Shown here piece after piece: positions 22,380-33,297 of a stretch of 64,000 bases of DNA. Within the stretch, counting starts at the first letter, position 1, and every line of letters begins with the position of its first letter. Source of the DNA: Anastrepha obliqua (taxonomy: Eukaryota > Arthropoda > Insecta > Diptera > Tephritidae); assembly GCF_027943255.1 (NCBI RefSeq), contig NC_072892.1:163806792-163870791 (forward strand), written 5' to 3'. The position numbers were made by a program, and so were the translations under genes. The notes below the pieces were generated by a model. The model was not told the origin of the DNA. It did not search any database and worked only from the letters and a program-made list of their open reading frames with translations.

Positions 22380-22914
22380 GGCCTGTAAATGGCCATATTT
22401 CCCCTGATTTTCATTAAAATTATTTAAAATGAAGAAGTCAATATATTTTTTTTTTAAATTGGCATACAGTTTATTTATACATTAAAACAATATAAATTTT
22501 TTTTTTTATTTTAATCATTTAAAATGGCGGATGTACATTCAATTCTTCCAGGAAGGTCGCAGCGGGGCTTCTCAATCGGCGGGCATTGTAGTATCGGCGT
22601 CAGTGACCTGAATACAAAAAACCAACATTTTTTTTTGTTTATTAATATCATAATTTCTATATGAATTAAAGAAAATGGAGGGAAAAAAACTTGCGGAATA
22701 AAATGCTTAAAAAAATATCCAACATATCACAAAAGTAATATCAACAACAACGGTATGCTTAAAAATATTTTACCTTTTTATTTATATTTATATTTACATT
22801 TATACAAAAGCACCATAAAATTTATTGTTCTCTCACATATCACTAAAAGGATTACCTATATTAACATTTTATGAAAAAAAAAATTTTTTCGAAATCTTAC
22901 AGGTATCTGCCCCC
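22380..22914. mobile_element. TTAA-flanked MITE, copy 1
   Basis: Flanked by TTAA on both sides. The right end is GGGGGCAGATACCTGT read inward. The left end is shortened to GGCCTGT by an 8-10 bp loss. The body shares ATTTTCATTAAAATTATTTA and TATTAACATTTTATGAAAAA with copy 2 at 62978-63402. No coding capacity. Confidence 0.8.
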
Positions 22915-23289
22915 TTAAATTGCACTTAAAATGGCATCTGCCAAATCTACATTTAAATATTTGGGTTTGCCTGCTTACTTTGATAATTAAAAATGGTACA
23001 AGCGCAAAAAATAACTAAAATAATGTTTTTATAATTTATGATATATTAAGATATACAATATGTATGTACATATTTAATAAATTAAGACCGGAAGCAGGAG
23101 CAAAATTGGAGTGAACGCATACGGTAATTGAGGACATGCAAATATGTGGCTATAACTTCCCGAAACTATTATTTTTCTTTTTCTTCTTTTTAAGATAAGA
23201 CATGGAGGAAGAGACATGCAGTTATCGTCACTAAAGCTGCAAATCACACCGATTTAGAAATCTCCATTTTTCTTAATTGCGTTCGTTCA

Positions 23290-23620
23290 TTCATTCCTAC
23301 GGTTTGCCGTCAATTGGAAGCATTAGGTGGCGATGCAAAATCTGTAGCAAAGCGCAAAAAATTCGAGGAACGTTCTGGCACTGCCCGATCTGCAGAATTC
23401 ATTAGACAAGCGCAAGCTATCATTGACAAGGACCGTTCAAAATAAATGAGGGCCCTTGCGTGGGAGCTTAATGTTTCTGAGGATCTTATCCGTCGAGTTG
23501 TCAATGAAGATTTGCGGTAGAACTCCTACGTTATGCGCAGAAGACAGTTGATGTCGTACCAAACACGAGAACAACGAGCTATCCGATCGAAATTCCTTTC
23601 ATTCGAAAAAAACGGCGGCT
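23290..23620 (+). pseudogene. maT/DD37D-type transposase N-terminal relic
   Basis: Plus strand: GGDAKSVAKRKKFEERSGTA, a first helix region FIRQAQAIIDKDRSK, then ALAWELNVSEDLIRRVV and NSYVMRRRQLMS. This is the N-terminal layout of the mariner-related DD37D (maT/mori) group. Two in-frame stops. The catalytic domain is absent; a different mariner begins at once. Confidence 0.7.
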
Positions 23621-24490
23621 GAAGCGCATCCAGAGCTACAAAAAGTTTATGGAAATGCTGGTTTAAGTGAAACAACGTACCGAGATTAGTTCCGTCGCTT
23701 CAAAGACTGTGATTTTAATGTTGACGACCGTCCGCGTGAAGGTAAGTCAAACATCTTCGAAGACGCTGAATTGGAGGCACTGCTCAATGAGGAACCGTGT
23801 CAAACGCAAGAAGAGCTTGCTTCAGTATTAGGATTTACCTGCCAGTATATTTCAAGCGATTGCATGCTTTGGGAATGATTCAGAAACAGGGGACTTGAGT
23901 TCCTTATGAGTTAAAACCAAGGGATGTTGAACGACGTTTTTTCGCCTGTGAACAACTACTCCAGCGGCAAAAAAGGAAGGGTTTTCTTCTTCGAATCGTG
24001 ACGGGTGATGAAAAATGGATTCATTACAGCAATCCAAAGAAAAGAAAGTCAAGGGGACCTCCCGGTCATGCTTCTACGTCATCGCCTTAGCCGAATATTC
24101 ACGCTGCGAAGGTTATGTTATGTATTGGGTGGGACCAAGTTGGTGTAATTTATTATGAACTGTTAAAAGCAAGCGAAATCATGATTTTGGATCGGTATCG
24201 GCCTCTCGCTGCCATACCTGTTAAAAGCTACCTGGAAACACTGAAATGGGAAATCATACCCCACCCGCCATATACTACAGATATTGCGTCGTCCAATTAT
24301 CACTTGTTCCGATCGATGGCACATGGTCTAGCTGACCTGACCAGCAGTTCCATTCATATGAAGGCATAAAAAAATGGCTTGATCCGTTGATAGCCTCAAA
24401 AGATGAACAGTTTTACCGCGACGGTATACGAGATCTACCAGAAAGATGGGAAAAAGTAGTAGCTAGCGATGGGCAATACTTTCAATGATT
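23621..24490 (+). pseudogene. mariner (DD34D) transposase relic
   Basis: Plus strand: YRD*FRRFKDCDFNVDDRPR, a second HTH with CQTQEELASVLGFT, TGDEKW-like remains, GWDQVGVIYYELLKASE, HPPYTTDIASSNYHLFRSM (the third-Asp block, changed) and the C-terminus RDLPERWEKVVASDGQYFQ. Many stops and frameshifts, and the second catalytic block is deleted. Confidence 0.8.
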
Positions 24491-25504
24491 CACTTGTAAC
24501 CATTTTTTCAGAATAAAATTGTATTTTCACCAAAAAAACAGCGAGAACTTAGTTGCGCTTCTAATATGAATAAGCTATTGTTGTGTAAAACATTCGTCAA
24601 GTTTCATTAAGTTTTGTTTCAAATACTTAGGATTTATGAGTCAATAGCGTAATTTAACATAACACACAATCTCAGATTTGTGTTTATTGATACCTGAAAC
24701 CTCTTGTAAGTCATTTTCGTCGAGCTTAGTTTCATTTCAATGGTTTCTGTTCTCAATATTATGATCGCTGTTTTGAATTATGAATTCCAAGCACAGATTT
24801 GAGTTCAGCGACAGTAATCGAGGTATCAAATGAGTCTGTTAACTACAAAAATTGCACCTGAAAGGGTTAAAGCTGTACTTGAAATGATCTTTACCTGTCT
24901 AATCAACTGTTTACATTAATAAAAATGTCACGATTTATGCCAACGATATGCTTAAGTTCGCTTAGCAAGCAATTAGTACTCCATAAGCACTCAAGTAAAG
25001 TAGATTTCTAAAGCACGTACGCTTATTTGGCTATACTCGCGTCTAAGTGAATGTGCAAATTTGAGAAAAGTGCTAAGATACATATAAATACTGGCACGTA
25101 AATAGATTTGCATGGAAAAATTCTTATATTTGTGTGAAGTTAAATGTACACACAGTCACTCACAACTTATTCACACCAGACAAATACTCGTATAAGAAAA
25201 TATGACGATTCTTGAAGCGAACAGCCAAATTAGTCCAGAATACACATCGTTGACTCCTCACTCCGTGGCATATGTAGACTTCAAACTTTAATTCACAATA
25301 AAGGATACCTAACAAAGTACTAAATGCCTTAAAATTTTAAAAATAGTTCAAGAAGTTGTTGCTCTTTTTAAGCTCTTCTTTAAGCTGCGGCGTGAATTCT
25401 CTGGCTGTTTTTTGTTTTTTTATTTTTATTTTACAATGAAATGAGTGGACACTTTTTGTATTTTATGTTGAGAAATGAAATCAAAACAAACAAATAAAAT
25501 ATCT
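24491..25504. other. no gene recognised
   Basis: AT-rich DNA with no recognisable coding or repeat structure apart from the ATCT before the foldback at 25505. Confidence 0.4.
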
Positions 25505-26465
25505 GAGTCAAACCACGTCAAGTGGGCTCCGAATTTTCCATCAAATTTAAAATCAAATGCATTTTTGGATAGAGAATTTGTCACATAATAATTGCTGTGA
25601 ATAGTTTTTATTTTATTTCGATTTTTGTTTATGTTATTAACAATTGAATTTTTTTGCATGATATTTTTGTAAAGTCAATATCTCAGAAACTACAATTGAA
25701 ACTATCAGTTTGGATGATATTTATTTCGGTTAACGATAAATGTTTACTTTATCGATTTAACGTTCATAGACTGTGAAGTAAAATCTTCTCCGAGGACACA
25801 TCTTGTTTCGAGAGTATTATTACTAAATAAATTTTGTATGTTTTCATGTAGATATGGATGTATGTAATAAAAATTCTAGTAATGAAACACCTAATTTTTG
25901 AATCTTTAATCCGTTTTTATGTCTTTTTTAAGTGTTATACGTTTTAGCGTATGATCCCATGTGACAATGCAAGGCCAACTGCAAAGCGCGGCGCGTTGCA
26001 CCAGACTATACTGCGCATCAAAACTTTACACAGTTTGACAAAAGATTCGATATCTTCAGAACGGATTGGATGAAAAAAGTTTTTTTTACAGATTATTAAA
26101 GGTGAGCATTGTGCGCTTAATCCATTTAGAGCGTGAAGAGCGCAAAAATAATTGTGATTGTTTATAAAAAAGTATTATTAAAAATTATTGTTTCAACAAA
26201 TACACAGTCTATGAACGTTAAATCGATAAAGTAAACATTTTTCGGTAACTGAAATAAATTTCATCAAATTATCAATTGTAGTTTCTGAGATATTAATTTT
26301 ACAAAAAAATGATGCAAAAAACTTAAATTGTTAATAACATAAACAAAAAGTGAAATAAAAAAAAACTACTCACAGCAATTATTATGTGACAAATTCTCTA
26401 TACAAAAATGCATTTGATTTTAAATTTGATGGAAAATTCGGGGCCCACTTGACGTGGTTAGACTC
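25505..26465. mobile_element. foldback / long-TIR element, 961 bp
   Basis: Arms of about 265 bp (25505-25775 and 26205-26465) are inverted copies at roughly 85-90 percent by eye, starting GAGTCAAACCACGTCAAGTG and GAGTCTAACCACGTCAAGTG. The loop is about 430 bp. ATCT occurs directly outside both ends. No ORF of note, so it is non-autonomous; the superfamily is not clear. Confidence 0.75.
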
Positions 26466-27385
26466 ATCTGCATACTCAGTTTTTCCATTTTCGCAAAATT
26501 TTGTGAAATATCGACCACTTTACAAAAAAATCGTATCTGTATCAAATACGGTGTAAGTGACTGTATGTTTAACAGCCACTTTAGTACAATTGCCGACTTA
26601 TTTGTCGGCATACAGTTACATATGTGTATTTAGTACATACATATGTACTTATCAAGTAAAAATATTATTATTTGTGCACCTCGTTAGCATCTCGCGAGAA
26701 GTGTGAATTAGAATCTCAATCTACGTCAATTCGCGTTTAAAATATGGATTGTATCGTTGCATGAAGCCTGAATGACCCAGGTATGTTTGTTAAGGGCATG
26801 CATGGCAACTCGGGAAATTTTTAAGTTTTTTCGATTTTTTATTCACGGGCATTTTTTCATACCATTGCGTGTAAACACTAAGAATATTTAATTTGAGGTA
26901 GATTGGTTAGGTTTAAATTGATTCCTGATCAGTTTAAAAATCAAAAACAGTGTTCATAAGGCGAAGACTTTAGAAAAGGGAAGAAGGAAGAGTTTAGAAA
27001 AGTCTACAATTGAACAAAACTTTCTGAAACTGGAAATCATATATCGCTAACTTAGATTTAAAACTTGCTTAGTCCACTTTTTCCAAAAGAATTCACTACC
27101 TGATTTATTTCTAACCATTTCTATTCAGGGATAAGCTTTTTTACTTAGTCTCAAGCATTCACCGAAAATGTGACAAGTCCCAAAGAATACAACAACTTTA
27201 CATCAATGTGGAGGAAATCGCTTCGCTAAAATAACTTAGTATGGAATATGCAAAATTTTGTGCTTGAAGAAAATTACTTTGAAAGATTATACGTTCTGTA
27301 TAGGTATTGTAATTGTAATCTGTATCTTATAGCTTCTGTAAAATAAAAAAAAAACTGGAATTAGCAACATCTCTCTCTAAACTTT
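26466..27385. other. no gene recognised
   Basis: AT-rich DNA; nothing identifiable. Confidence 0.4.
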
Positions 27386-27885
27386 TCTTCTTCTTTATTG
27401 GCGCAATAACCGGTTACGTGAGTTCGGCCGATTTTAACAAAGCGGGTCAGGCTTTTCTTTTTCGTGCTAATCGGCGCCAGTTGGACACACCAAGTGAAGC
27501 CAAGTCCTTCTTCACCTGATCTTTCCAACGCAAAGGAGGCCTTCCCCTTCCTCTGCTACCACCAGCTGGTACCGCATCGAATACTTTCAGAGCAGGAGAA
27601 TTTGTATCCTTTCGACATGACCCAGATAACGTAGCCGCTGAATCTTTATACGCTGCGCTATGTTTATGTCGTCGTAAAGCTCATAAAGATCCTTGTTTCA
27701 TCGCCTGCGATATTCGCCGTTGCCAAATCCAAAAATCTTCCGCAGAATATTTCTCTCAAACGGTCCAAGTTATACCTCATCGGATATTGTTTTCGGCCAA
27801 GCTTCTACGCCATACGATGCGAGAGGCATGATGAGAGCCTGATAAAGCATGAGAGAAACTCTAAACTAGCGATATATTTTTCCGA
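27386..27885 (-). mobile_element. LINE 3' end with (GAA)n tail, family R copy 1
   Basis: Minus strand ends in LKVFDAVPAGGSRGRGRPPL, then RWKDQVKKDLASLGVSNWRR and ALLKSAELT with a stop, followed by an AAGAAGAAAAG tail. Pro/Arg-rich GRGRPPLRWKDQV plus an NWR.LA.. helix is the usual end of RTE-like LINE proteins. Other copies are at 51906-52345 and 55645-55893. Confidence 0.75.
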
Positions 27886-27904
27886 AATTGTATTGTTGTT
27901 ATTG

Positions 27905-28135
27905 ACAATGTGTCCTCACATTCTTTTATAGCGACCTCTGTTGTTCCACAGGGAAGTAGTTTAATATTTTACATTTTTATTAACGAATATATTCCCCATT
28001 TCTTTTGCTTACAATTTAATATGGTGTGCGATAGACTATCCAATATAGATAGACATTTATATTGCTATTCCAATATGTGCTTAAGAATTTACGTCGTTAA
28101 GAATAAATGAAGCTACTAATGCTCCTATATTTAGA
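27905..28135 (+). pseudogene. LINE reverse-transcriptase fragment (CR1/jockey-like)
   Basis: Plus strand: ATSVVPQGSSLIFYIFINEY (the GVPQGS block of reverse transcriptase), then a FAYADD-region remnant and YCSNMCLRIYVVKNK. Short and truncated both sides. Probably the same LINE family as 28990-29270 and 31170-31440. Confidence 0.65.
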
Positions 28136-28164
28136 ACCTTTCGGAACTTACACTTTTTTGTGCA

Positions 28165-28265
28165 TTCGACGTCCGCATAGCTACGGCTACCATTCGGTGG
28201 AAGTCGGGTTCAAAACCACGAGCAGGAAATACAAAATGATAGTAACAGCCTTTTCTAATAGCGTA
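28165..28265 (+). mobile_element. SINE head fragment
   Basis: CATAGCTACGGCTACCATTC and the box B-like GGTTCAAAACC, followed by CTTTTCTAATAGCG as in the complete SINE at 48299. Only the tRNA-related head is left. Confidence 0.5.
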
Positions 28266-28633
28266 TATGTTAGGTACAAGTAAAGCTAAAGTTAATAATA
28301 ATACCGTTTTTTGAAGCCTAAGAGGTTATAGACTATAAGTTGATGTTGAGAATAGAGCACAGGTTACATGTTTCAGAGTTTTTAACAAATAAAGTTGACA
28401 TTAGGTGAGAGAGCTCGGAACCCATTTTTACAACTTGAATTTTGTTTGTGAGAAAGCTGCCCATTAGCTTCACTGTGAGATTATCAGATCCAAAGTAGTT
28501 CTTTAGAGTACAGAAGCACGTTAATAGCTGAGGCAAGCGTTTTTTAAAAGTCAAGTAGGTAATTTAGATTAATCCAGTATTTGAGGGTTTCGCTTGCATC
28601 GTATCTTTGAAGGCATCTAAAGGCACGTTCAAG

Positions 28634-28760
28634 CAACCGATGTTGTTGTAGCAGCATAAACATTCCCCATACATGTACGGAGAACGCTGCCTGGGTACCA
28701 GTCCATGTCCGGATATAAATCCGGGTAACGAAGAATTCACTGCCGTGCAAACGTTCAACA
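28634..28760 (-). mobile_element. jockey-type LINE 3' tail fragment
   Basis: Minus strand runs to GGGGAATGTTTATGCTGCTA, then CAACAACATC. The same end motif occurs near 7490 and 61045. No coding part recognised. Confidence 0.5.
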
Positions 28761-28803
28761 CTTCCTAATCTCTAAATTGCAAAGTTGTATGATATTATAA
28801 CTG

Positions 28804-28965
28804 GCCCTTTTTTATGAGGAGTTTTTTCATGGCGGAAATACTCGTAGGTTTGCCACTATCTGCCAAGGGCCGACCACTATTTGAAGAAACCTTTTCCTTT
28901 TGGTGTTTCATGCACGAAAATTCGAACCTACACACTTCCAAATGGTAGGCACGACCAAATCATAT
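28804..28965 (-). mobile_element. SINE fragment, minus orientation
   Basis: Matches the 5' half of the 48299 SINE: box B-like TTCGAACCTA near the right end, then the GGTGTTTCA, TGGCAAACCTAC and ATGAAAAAACTCCTCATAAA-type segments on the minus strand. The 3' tail is missing. Confidence 0.75.
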
Positions 28966-28989
28966 ATTTTTGATCCGTCTTTTTGACTT

Positions 28990-29270
28990 TTGTCAAAGAA
29001 TTTTAATCATAGCGTCGGGAAAACTTTGCTTTGTCATTAGCTTTCAATCTACTTCGTTAGAGGCAGATCAAAATTTTCCAATCTTGTGAATTTTGCTGAA
29101 GAACAAGTCAATACAATTTATACTGACTTTTCGAAAGTATTCGATAGAGTCTCCATGAGGTTTTATTAGCTAAATTAAAGAATTTTGGAATTCATTAAAT
29201 TTTCTTTGAGTGGATTAAATCTTATTTGAGCAATAAACATAATGTCTTTATGCCGAATGATTCATTCTTG
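28990..29270 (+). pseudogene. LINE reverse-transcriptase fragment
   Basis: Plus strand: FVRGRSKFSNLVNFAEEQVN, then the RT palm motif IYTDFSKVFDRVS, then KNFGIH-like remains. The family norm is TDFSKAFDRV. Frameshifted. It is separated from the downstream part (31170-31440) by the DD41D element and about 530 bp of unassigned DNA. Confidence 0.75.
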
Positions 29271-29324
29271 CTTCGGCTGACGGTCTTCCCACCGCTATAA
29301 ATGCAGCTGACCATCATTATTATA

Positions 29325-30637
29325 CAGGATGGCTGATGAATTTTGCTACATTAAGAAACTCAAATAACTTTTTTTTAGTGTATGGAATTCATTTATTTTT
29401 TTTTTTCAAGTTGAAGGTCATTAAATTTTATTAAATGTAACTTAGCTAGTTTTAAAAATAATTGAATTTAAATGCCCCCCATGCTCGTTGACACAAGTGC
29501 GGCATCTTAGTAAAAAGTTGTTCATTGCTGCTTTGAGAGTTGCGACAGGAATAGCCGCAATTGTTGCCCGAATGGATTGTTTTAGTTCATCCAAATTTGT
29601 TGGCTTTGTTTTATAAACTTCTTGTTTACATAAACCCCACAAGAAAAAGTCAGGTGCAGTAAGGTCAGGCGACCTGGGGGCCAATGAAATTCGGAGTTTC
29701 TTGAAATCAGTTTATTGGGAAATTTTCGTCGCAACTCTGTCATAACAGTCTGGGCTATGTGAGACGTTGCCCCATCTTGTTGAAACCACACAGAGTTGAA
29801 AGGAATTCTCTTTCGGCGTAGTTCTGGATAGAAAAATTCTTTCAGCATTTTCAAATAACGGTCTCCAGTAACCGTAACGGTGTGACCATTTTCTTCAAAA
29901 AAATAAGGCCCGACAATACAGCGTGAAGAAACCGCACACCACACTGTCACGCGAAGAGGATGCAATTCCGTTTCGTGGAGTATCTGTGGGTTAGAAGTAC
30001 TCCATATTCGACAATTTTGTTTGTTCATATTGCCGTTTAAATCGAAATGGGCCTCATCAGACATGAAAAGGCAGTTTAACATGTTTTGGTCTTCTTCCAC
30101 CATTTGCAGGATCTTCTGGCAAAATTCCAAGCAAATCGGCAAGTAGGCTGCATTCAGTTTGTTAACCATTTGAATTTTGTAGGGAAATAAGTCTAAATCT
30201 TTGTGCATTATTGTTTGCAAAGACTGTCGGCTGACACCAAGTTGAGCAGATAAGCTTCTTGTTGAAACCCTTGGATTGCTTTGTATAGCTGCCGCTACAG
30301 CAGCGATCGTTTCCTCCGTCCGAACTGGTGGGTTTCGATGATAAGGCCTTCTTGCGACTGTTCCTTGCTCAGCAAAATTATTCACCAGTCTCATTATGGT
30401 CCATCTGCTCGGGGGATCGCCGCCAAACATCCGCCTGTACTCTCTCTGTACCAAAACTACGGACTCCAGTGCGTGATAGCGGCGGACTATCCAAATTCTT
30501 GTTCGCGTGTCCCAGTTATCCATTTTAATAAATTTTAAAGATCAATCTGCAAATTAAAACAAAAATGGAACAGATAACTTAAAAAGAAAAAAAGTTATTC
30601 AATTTTTTTTTGGTAGCGGCTTTCATCAGCCACCCTG
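29325..30637 (-). mobile_element. DD41D mariner-like element, full length
   Basis: 1313 bp flanked by TA. Inverted ends CAGGATGGCTGATGAA and CAGGGTGGCTGATGAA continue to a shared GCTAC. It holds a complete transposase gene with a single frameshift. It is inserted in a degenerate LINE region. The TIR sequence differs from the other DD41D elements of the window, so this is a separate subfamily. Confidence 0.93.
29442..30523 (-). pseudogene. DD41D transposase, intact except for one 1-nt frameshift
   Basis: About 360 codons from ATG at 30523. HTH region: WTIMRLVNNFAEQGTVARRP and LGVSRQSLQTIMH. Catalytic blocks: MSDEAHFDLNGNMNKQNCRI (D1), VWFQQDGATSHIAQ (D2) and, after the shift, SPDLTAPDFFLWG (D3), with 41 residues between D2 and D3. 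The lesion is at about 29675, in the FHWPP segment, where one base is missing; both flanking frames are otherwise clean to the end HLNSIIFKTS. A young inactive copy. Confidence 0.93.
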
Positions 30638-31165
30638 TATTTTCATATGTGTCCAAAATTATTGTAAAAAAATTTCAATCGGCATAAAGTAGTTTTACTT
30701 TTTAATTTATTTTACAAGTTCTCCTGTTCAGCTGACGTATTTTCCTCCCTCTACGCCGCAGCTGACTATTCTATCTTTATTCTACTAAATGTCAACAATA
30801 CACAAAAAAAATGTCAGCCGGTATTAAATGAGTTGTTAAAATTTTTTTTTCGACACGTTTCGCAGCGTCCTAGGCACGTACCCACCGCTACTGGACCAGC
30901 TGACGGTTGGTTTCGTCATCCATTGGATGGCGTCTGCCTTCAGTATTAAAGTCAGTCGACATGAAATGATGAGGTCAAAATGACCCCTGGCTTCCGGACT
31001 ATAATGGCATCGGTTCCTGTTTCTCATCATCTAATTACCTATGCACTATCTGCGGTTGACTTCAAGGTGTACTTTATAATTCGAGATTTTCATGATTCCA
31101 TAATATTTGAAGCTGAGTTTGATACATACAGACTTTTGGTGCACGCGAAATTATTTGTTTTTCAA
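30638..31165. other. unassigned DNA between LINE fragments
   Basis: No family recognised. The minus-strand open stretch at 30836-31030 has no motif I know. The position suggests LINE-internal or older inserted sequence. Confidence 0.4.
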
Positions 31166-31169
31166 TGGG

Positions 31170-31440
31170 AAAAGGTGTTTTAATGCTACTTTTAATAGGA
31201 AGTTTATTCTTTTACACTCGAGTTGTCATATTACGGCACCCTCTTTAAATAATGCCACTGAAGTTAGGGATTTAGAAGTATATTTTGATACAAAACTGAG
31301 CAATGATAGATTTTTTCTGAGCCATATGCTCTGAAAATTTTACTATTTTTTTAACTTTTTTTTTGTATGATCTAGACTTGATGCCTTGATTGAGTGAGTT
31401 CAAAAAATACTCATTACTTTTTCGCTTCGTTCGTTGAATG
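31170..31440 (+). pseudogene. LINE reverse-transcriptase thumb fragment
   Basis: Plus strand: SLNNATEVRDLEVYFDTKLS (the family's V.DLGV.FD..L motif after the active site), SHML, then VQKILITFSLRSLN. It matches the part of CR1/jockey-like reverse transcriptase downstream of the fragment at 28990-29270. Confidence 0.75.
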
Positions 31441-31449
31441 TTAGAGAAT

Positions 31450-31765
31450 CTTCACCGTTGTTGTTGTTGTGGTAGCTTAATTAATCCTGTCAGTGCGGTG
31501 TAGTCACCGGTCCGCTCCAGTAGTTGTAATTGTGTTTTGTCCTGGCTACCTTCGGTAGCACCCTAGAAGAAATTGTTTGCTGCGCATTTTGTGGTGCTCT
31601 GTAACTGAGAGCATTGATGCCTCATTGTGGAGGTGCTGCAAGAGGAAGACATCAGGAGGCATCCCGTAGCTGTCCTGATTGCAGTATTCTGGCATGTCTG
31701 GAGTTTTGTATACCGCGTATCAGTGGGGGCACCAGTGGGTGGCAAGTGACCAGACACCTGGTAAC
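31450..31765 (-). mobile_element. jockey-clade LINE 3' relic with internal deletion
   Basis: Minus strand: KLQTCQNTAIRTATGCLLMS (reverse-transcriptase end), then frameshifted HNEAS- and HHKMLSKQF-like remains. A deletion joins this directly to the 3' end with GACTACACCGCACTGACAGG and the tail ACCACAACAACAACAACGG. Confidence 0.75.
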
Positions 31766-31934
31766 CGTCAAATTTGCCGTCTTATGAATCGCATTGTCAG
31801 CTAATAAATTTAAAAGCTCTCCAGATTTGCCTTTCTTTCCTGCAAATTTATAGTTCGCTTTCTGCTAAGTTTGGTTAACTGTTCCATTCTTTGGAAATAT
31901 TGACATTCAATGTTTCGATAAACGACTGGTTATG

Positions 31935-32335
31935 GTGGTCGCTTACAAGTTTTTATCAACCGCTGTCTAAAGATTATATTCCGAATGTTCTGGCCAAAAA
32001 TAATGCCAAATAAGGAATTGCGCGAAAAAGCCAACATCGAGCCGCTAGACATTTGGATTAGTAGACAGGAAAGGAAGTGGATTGATCACACTTTACGTAA
32101 AGAAGATGAGAACATAGTCGAGAAGGTAATGGAATGGAACCCACTCAAAGCGAGAGGAAGAGTGCCTGGCAGGCCAAGGGAAACCTGGAAAAGAACAGTG
32201 GATCCCGAGACGGCTTAACTCGGGTTAAGCTGGAAGCAGGTTAAATCGTTATCCAGTAATTGGACGAGATGGCGCGTAGGTGTTGTTGGTGCCCTATGCC
32301 TCGCTAGGGATTCACGGAAACAATGACGAATGTTT
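31935..32335 (+). pseudogene. RTE-clade LINE C-terminal fragment
   Basis: Plus strand: LQVFINRCL, FRMFWPKIMPNKELREKANI, RQERKWIDHTLRKEDENIVE, WNPLKARGRVPGRPRETWKR, then SWKQVKSLSSNWTRWRVGVV in another frame. The order of blocks is that of RTE-type LINE proteins. Related fragments are at 43730-44190 and 54580-54745. Confidence 0.8.
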
Positions 32336-33289
32336 CCATACGTAATCTGAGTTAAATGATTTACCCATTGCCTTGTACGCTATCCACAGCCTATTATATG
32401 ACAATTATAAAATAGTATTAAACAGTTTTGTTCAGTAGGCAGCAAGAATTTTGTGCATTTAGATGCATAAATAAATAAATAAATAATAAGACCTGATTAC
32501 ATTGGACTTTATTTAAATAATAAAACCCGCCCGCCATAATTCCCATCGTTCGTAGGCTTCCCAAAGTAGCAGAACAGTTTTTTTTTGTCAAGACACAAAG
32601 AGCAAATTCACATGCAGTTTCGAGATTAATGTATCTACCATAAGCCCCAATGACTTTTTACATATACAGCCGTAGATGTGCATTTCTTCTTAGTGCTTCC
32701 CATCGTTTGTGTGCGAGTATTTACTTGTACATATATTCCCGCGGCAGTGTCTCCTAATTAGCTTCCGTAAAGCTTTCCGCACAAAATTGCAAGTACTACT
32801 GCACGTACCTACTCAGAGTAAGCCTTTGGTTTCCTCAAAATAGACTTTAAGGTTTTATACTCACTTTTATGTTTCGAAATAATGCAAGATAAGATTCATT
32901 TACCCATACATATGCATCCGCAAAGAACATCTGCTGCTCATATGCACAAAGCTGTGCCAGAATGTGTGTACACTGTCCTTACTGTAGTTGTGATGAGTGG
33001 CATATTTATCAACGGCATAAATATACTGAATCTCTTTGAACTATATTTACAGCCATATGAATGGATATCCACATATGTACATATATATTGCATGCACTTT
33101 AAGTGAATCTGTACGACAAATTTTTTACTTTGTATGAGTTTCCTTCTTCTACGTATGAAGGTAAAAATATTTTAAATTACTTATATGTATGTACGACTAT
33201 AAAATAATCTGTTTCTAGTTTCTTGCAAAAAAGTGAAATATTAAAAAGGTTTCAAAAACCCACTCACAGCCGTTTTACCTTTTCTAATT
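32336..33289. other. no gene recognised
   Basis: AT-rich DNA with (AAAT)n near 32470. No coding feature can be supported. Confidence 0.4.
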
Positions 33290-33297
33290 AAAAATAT

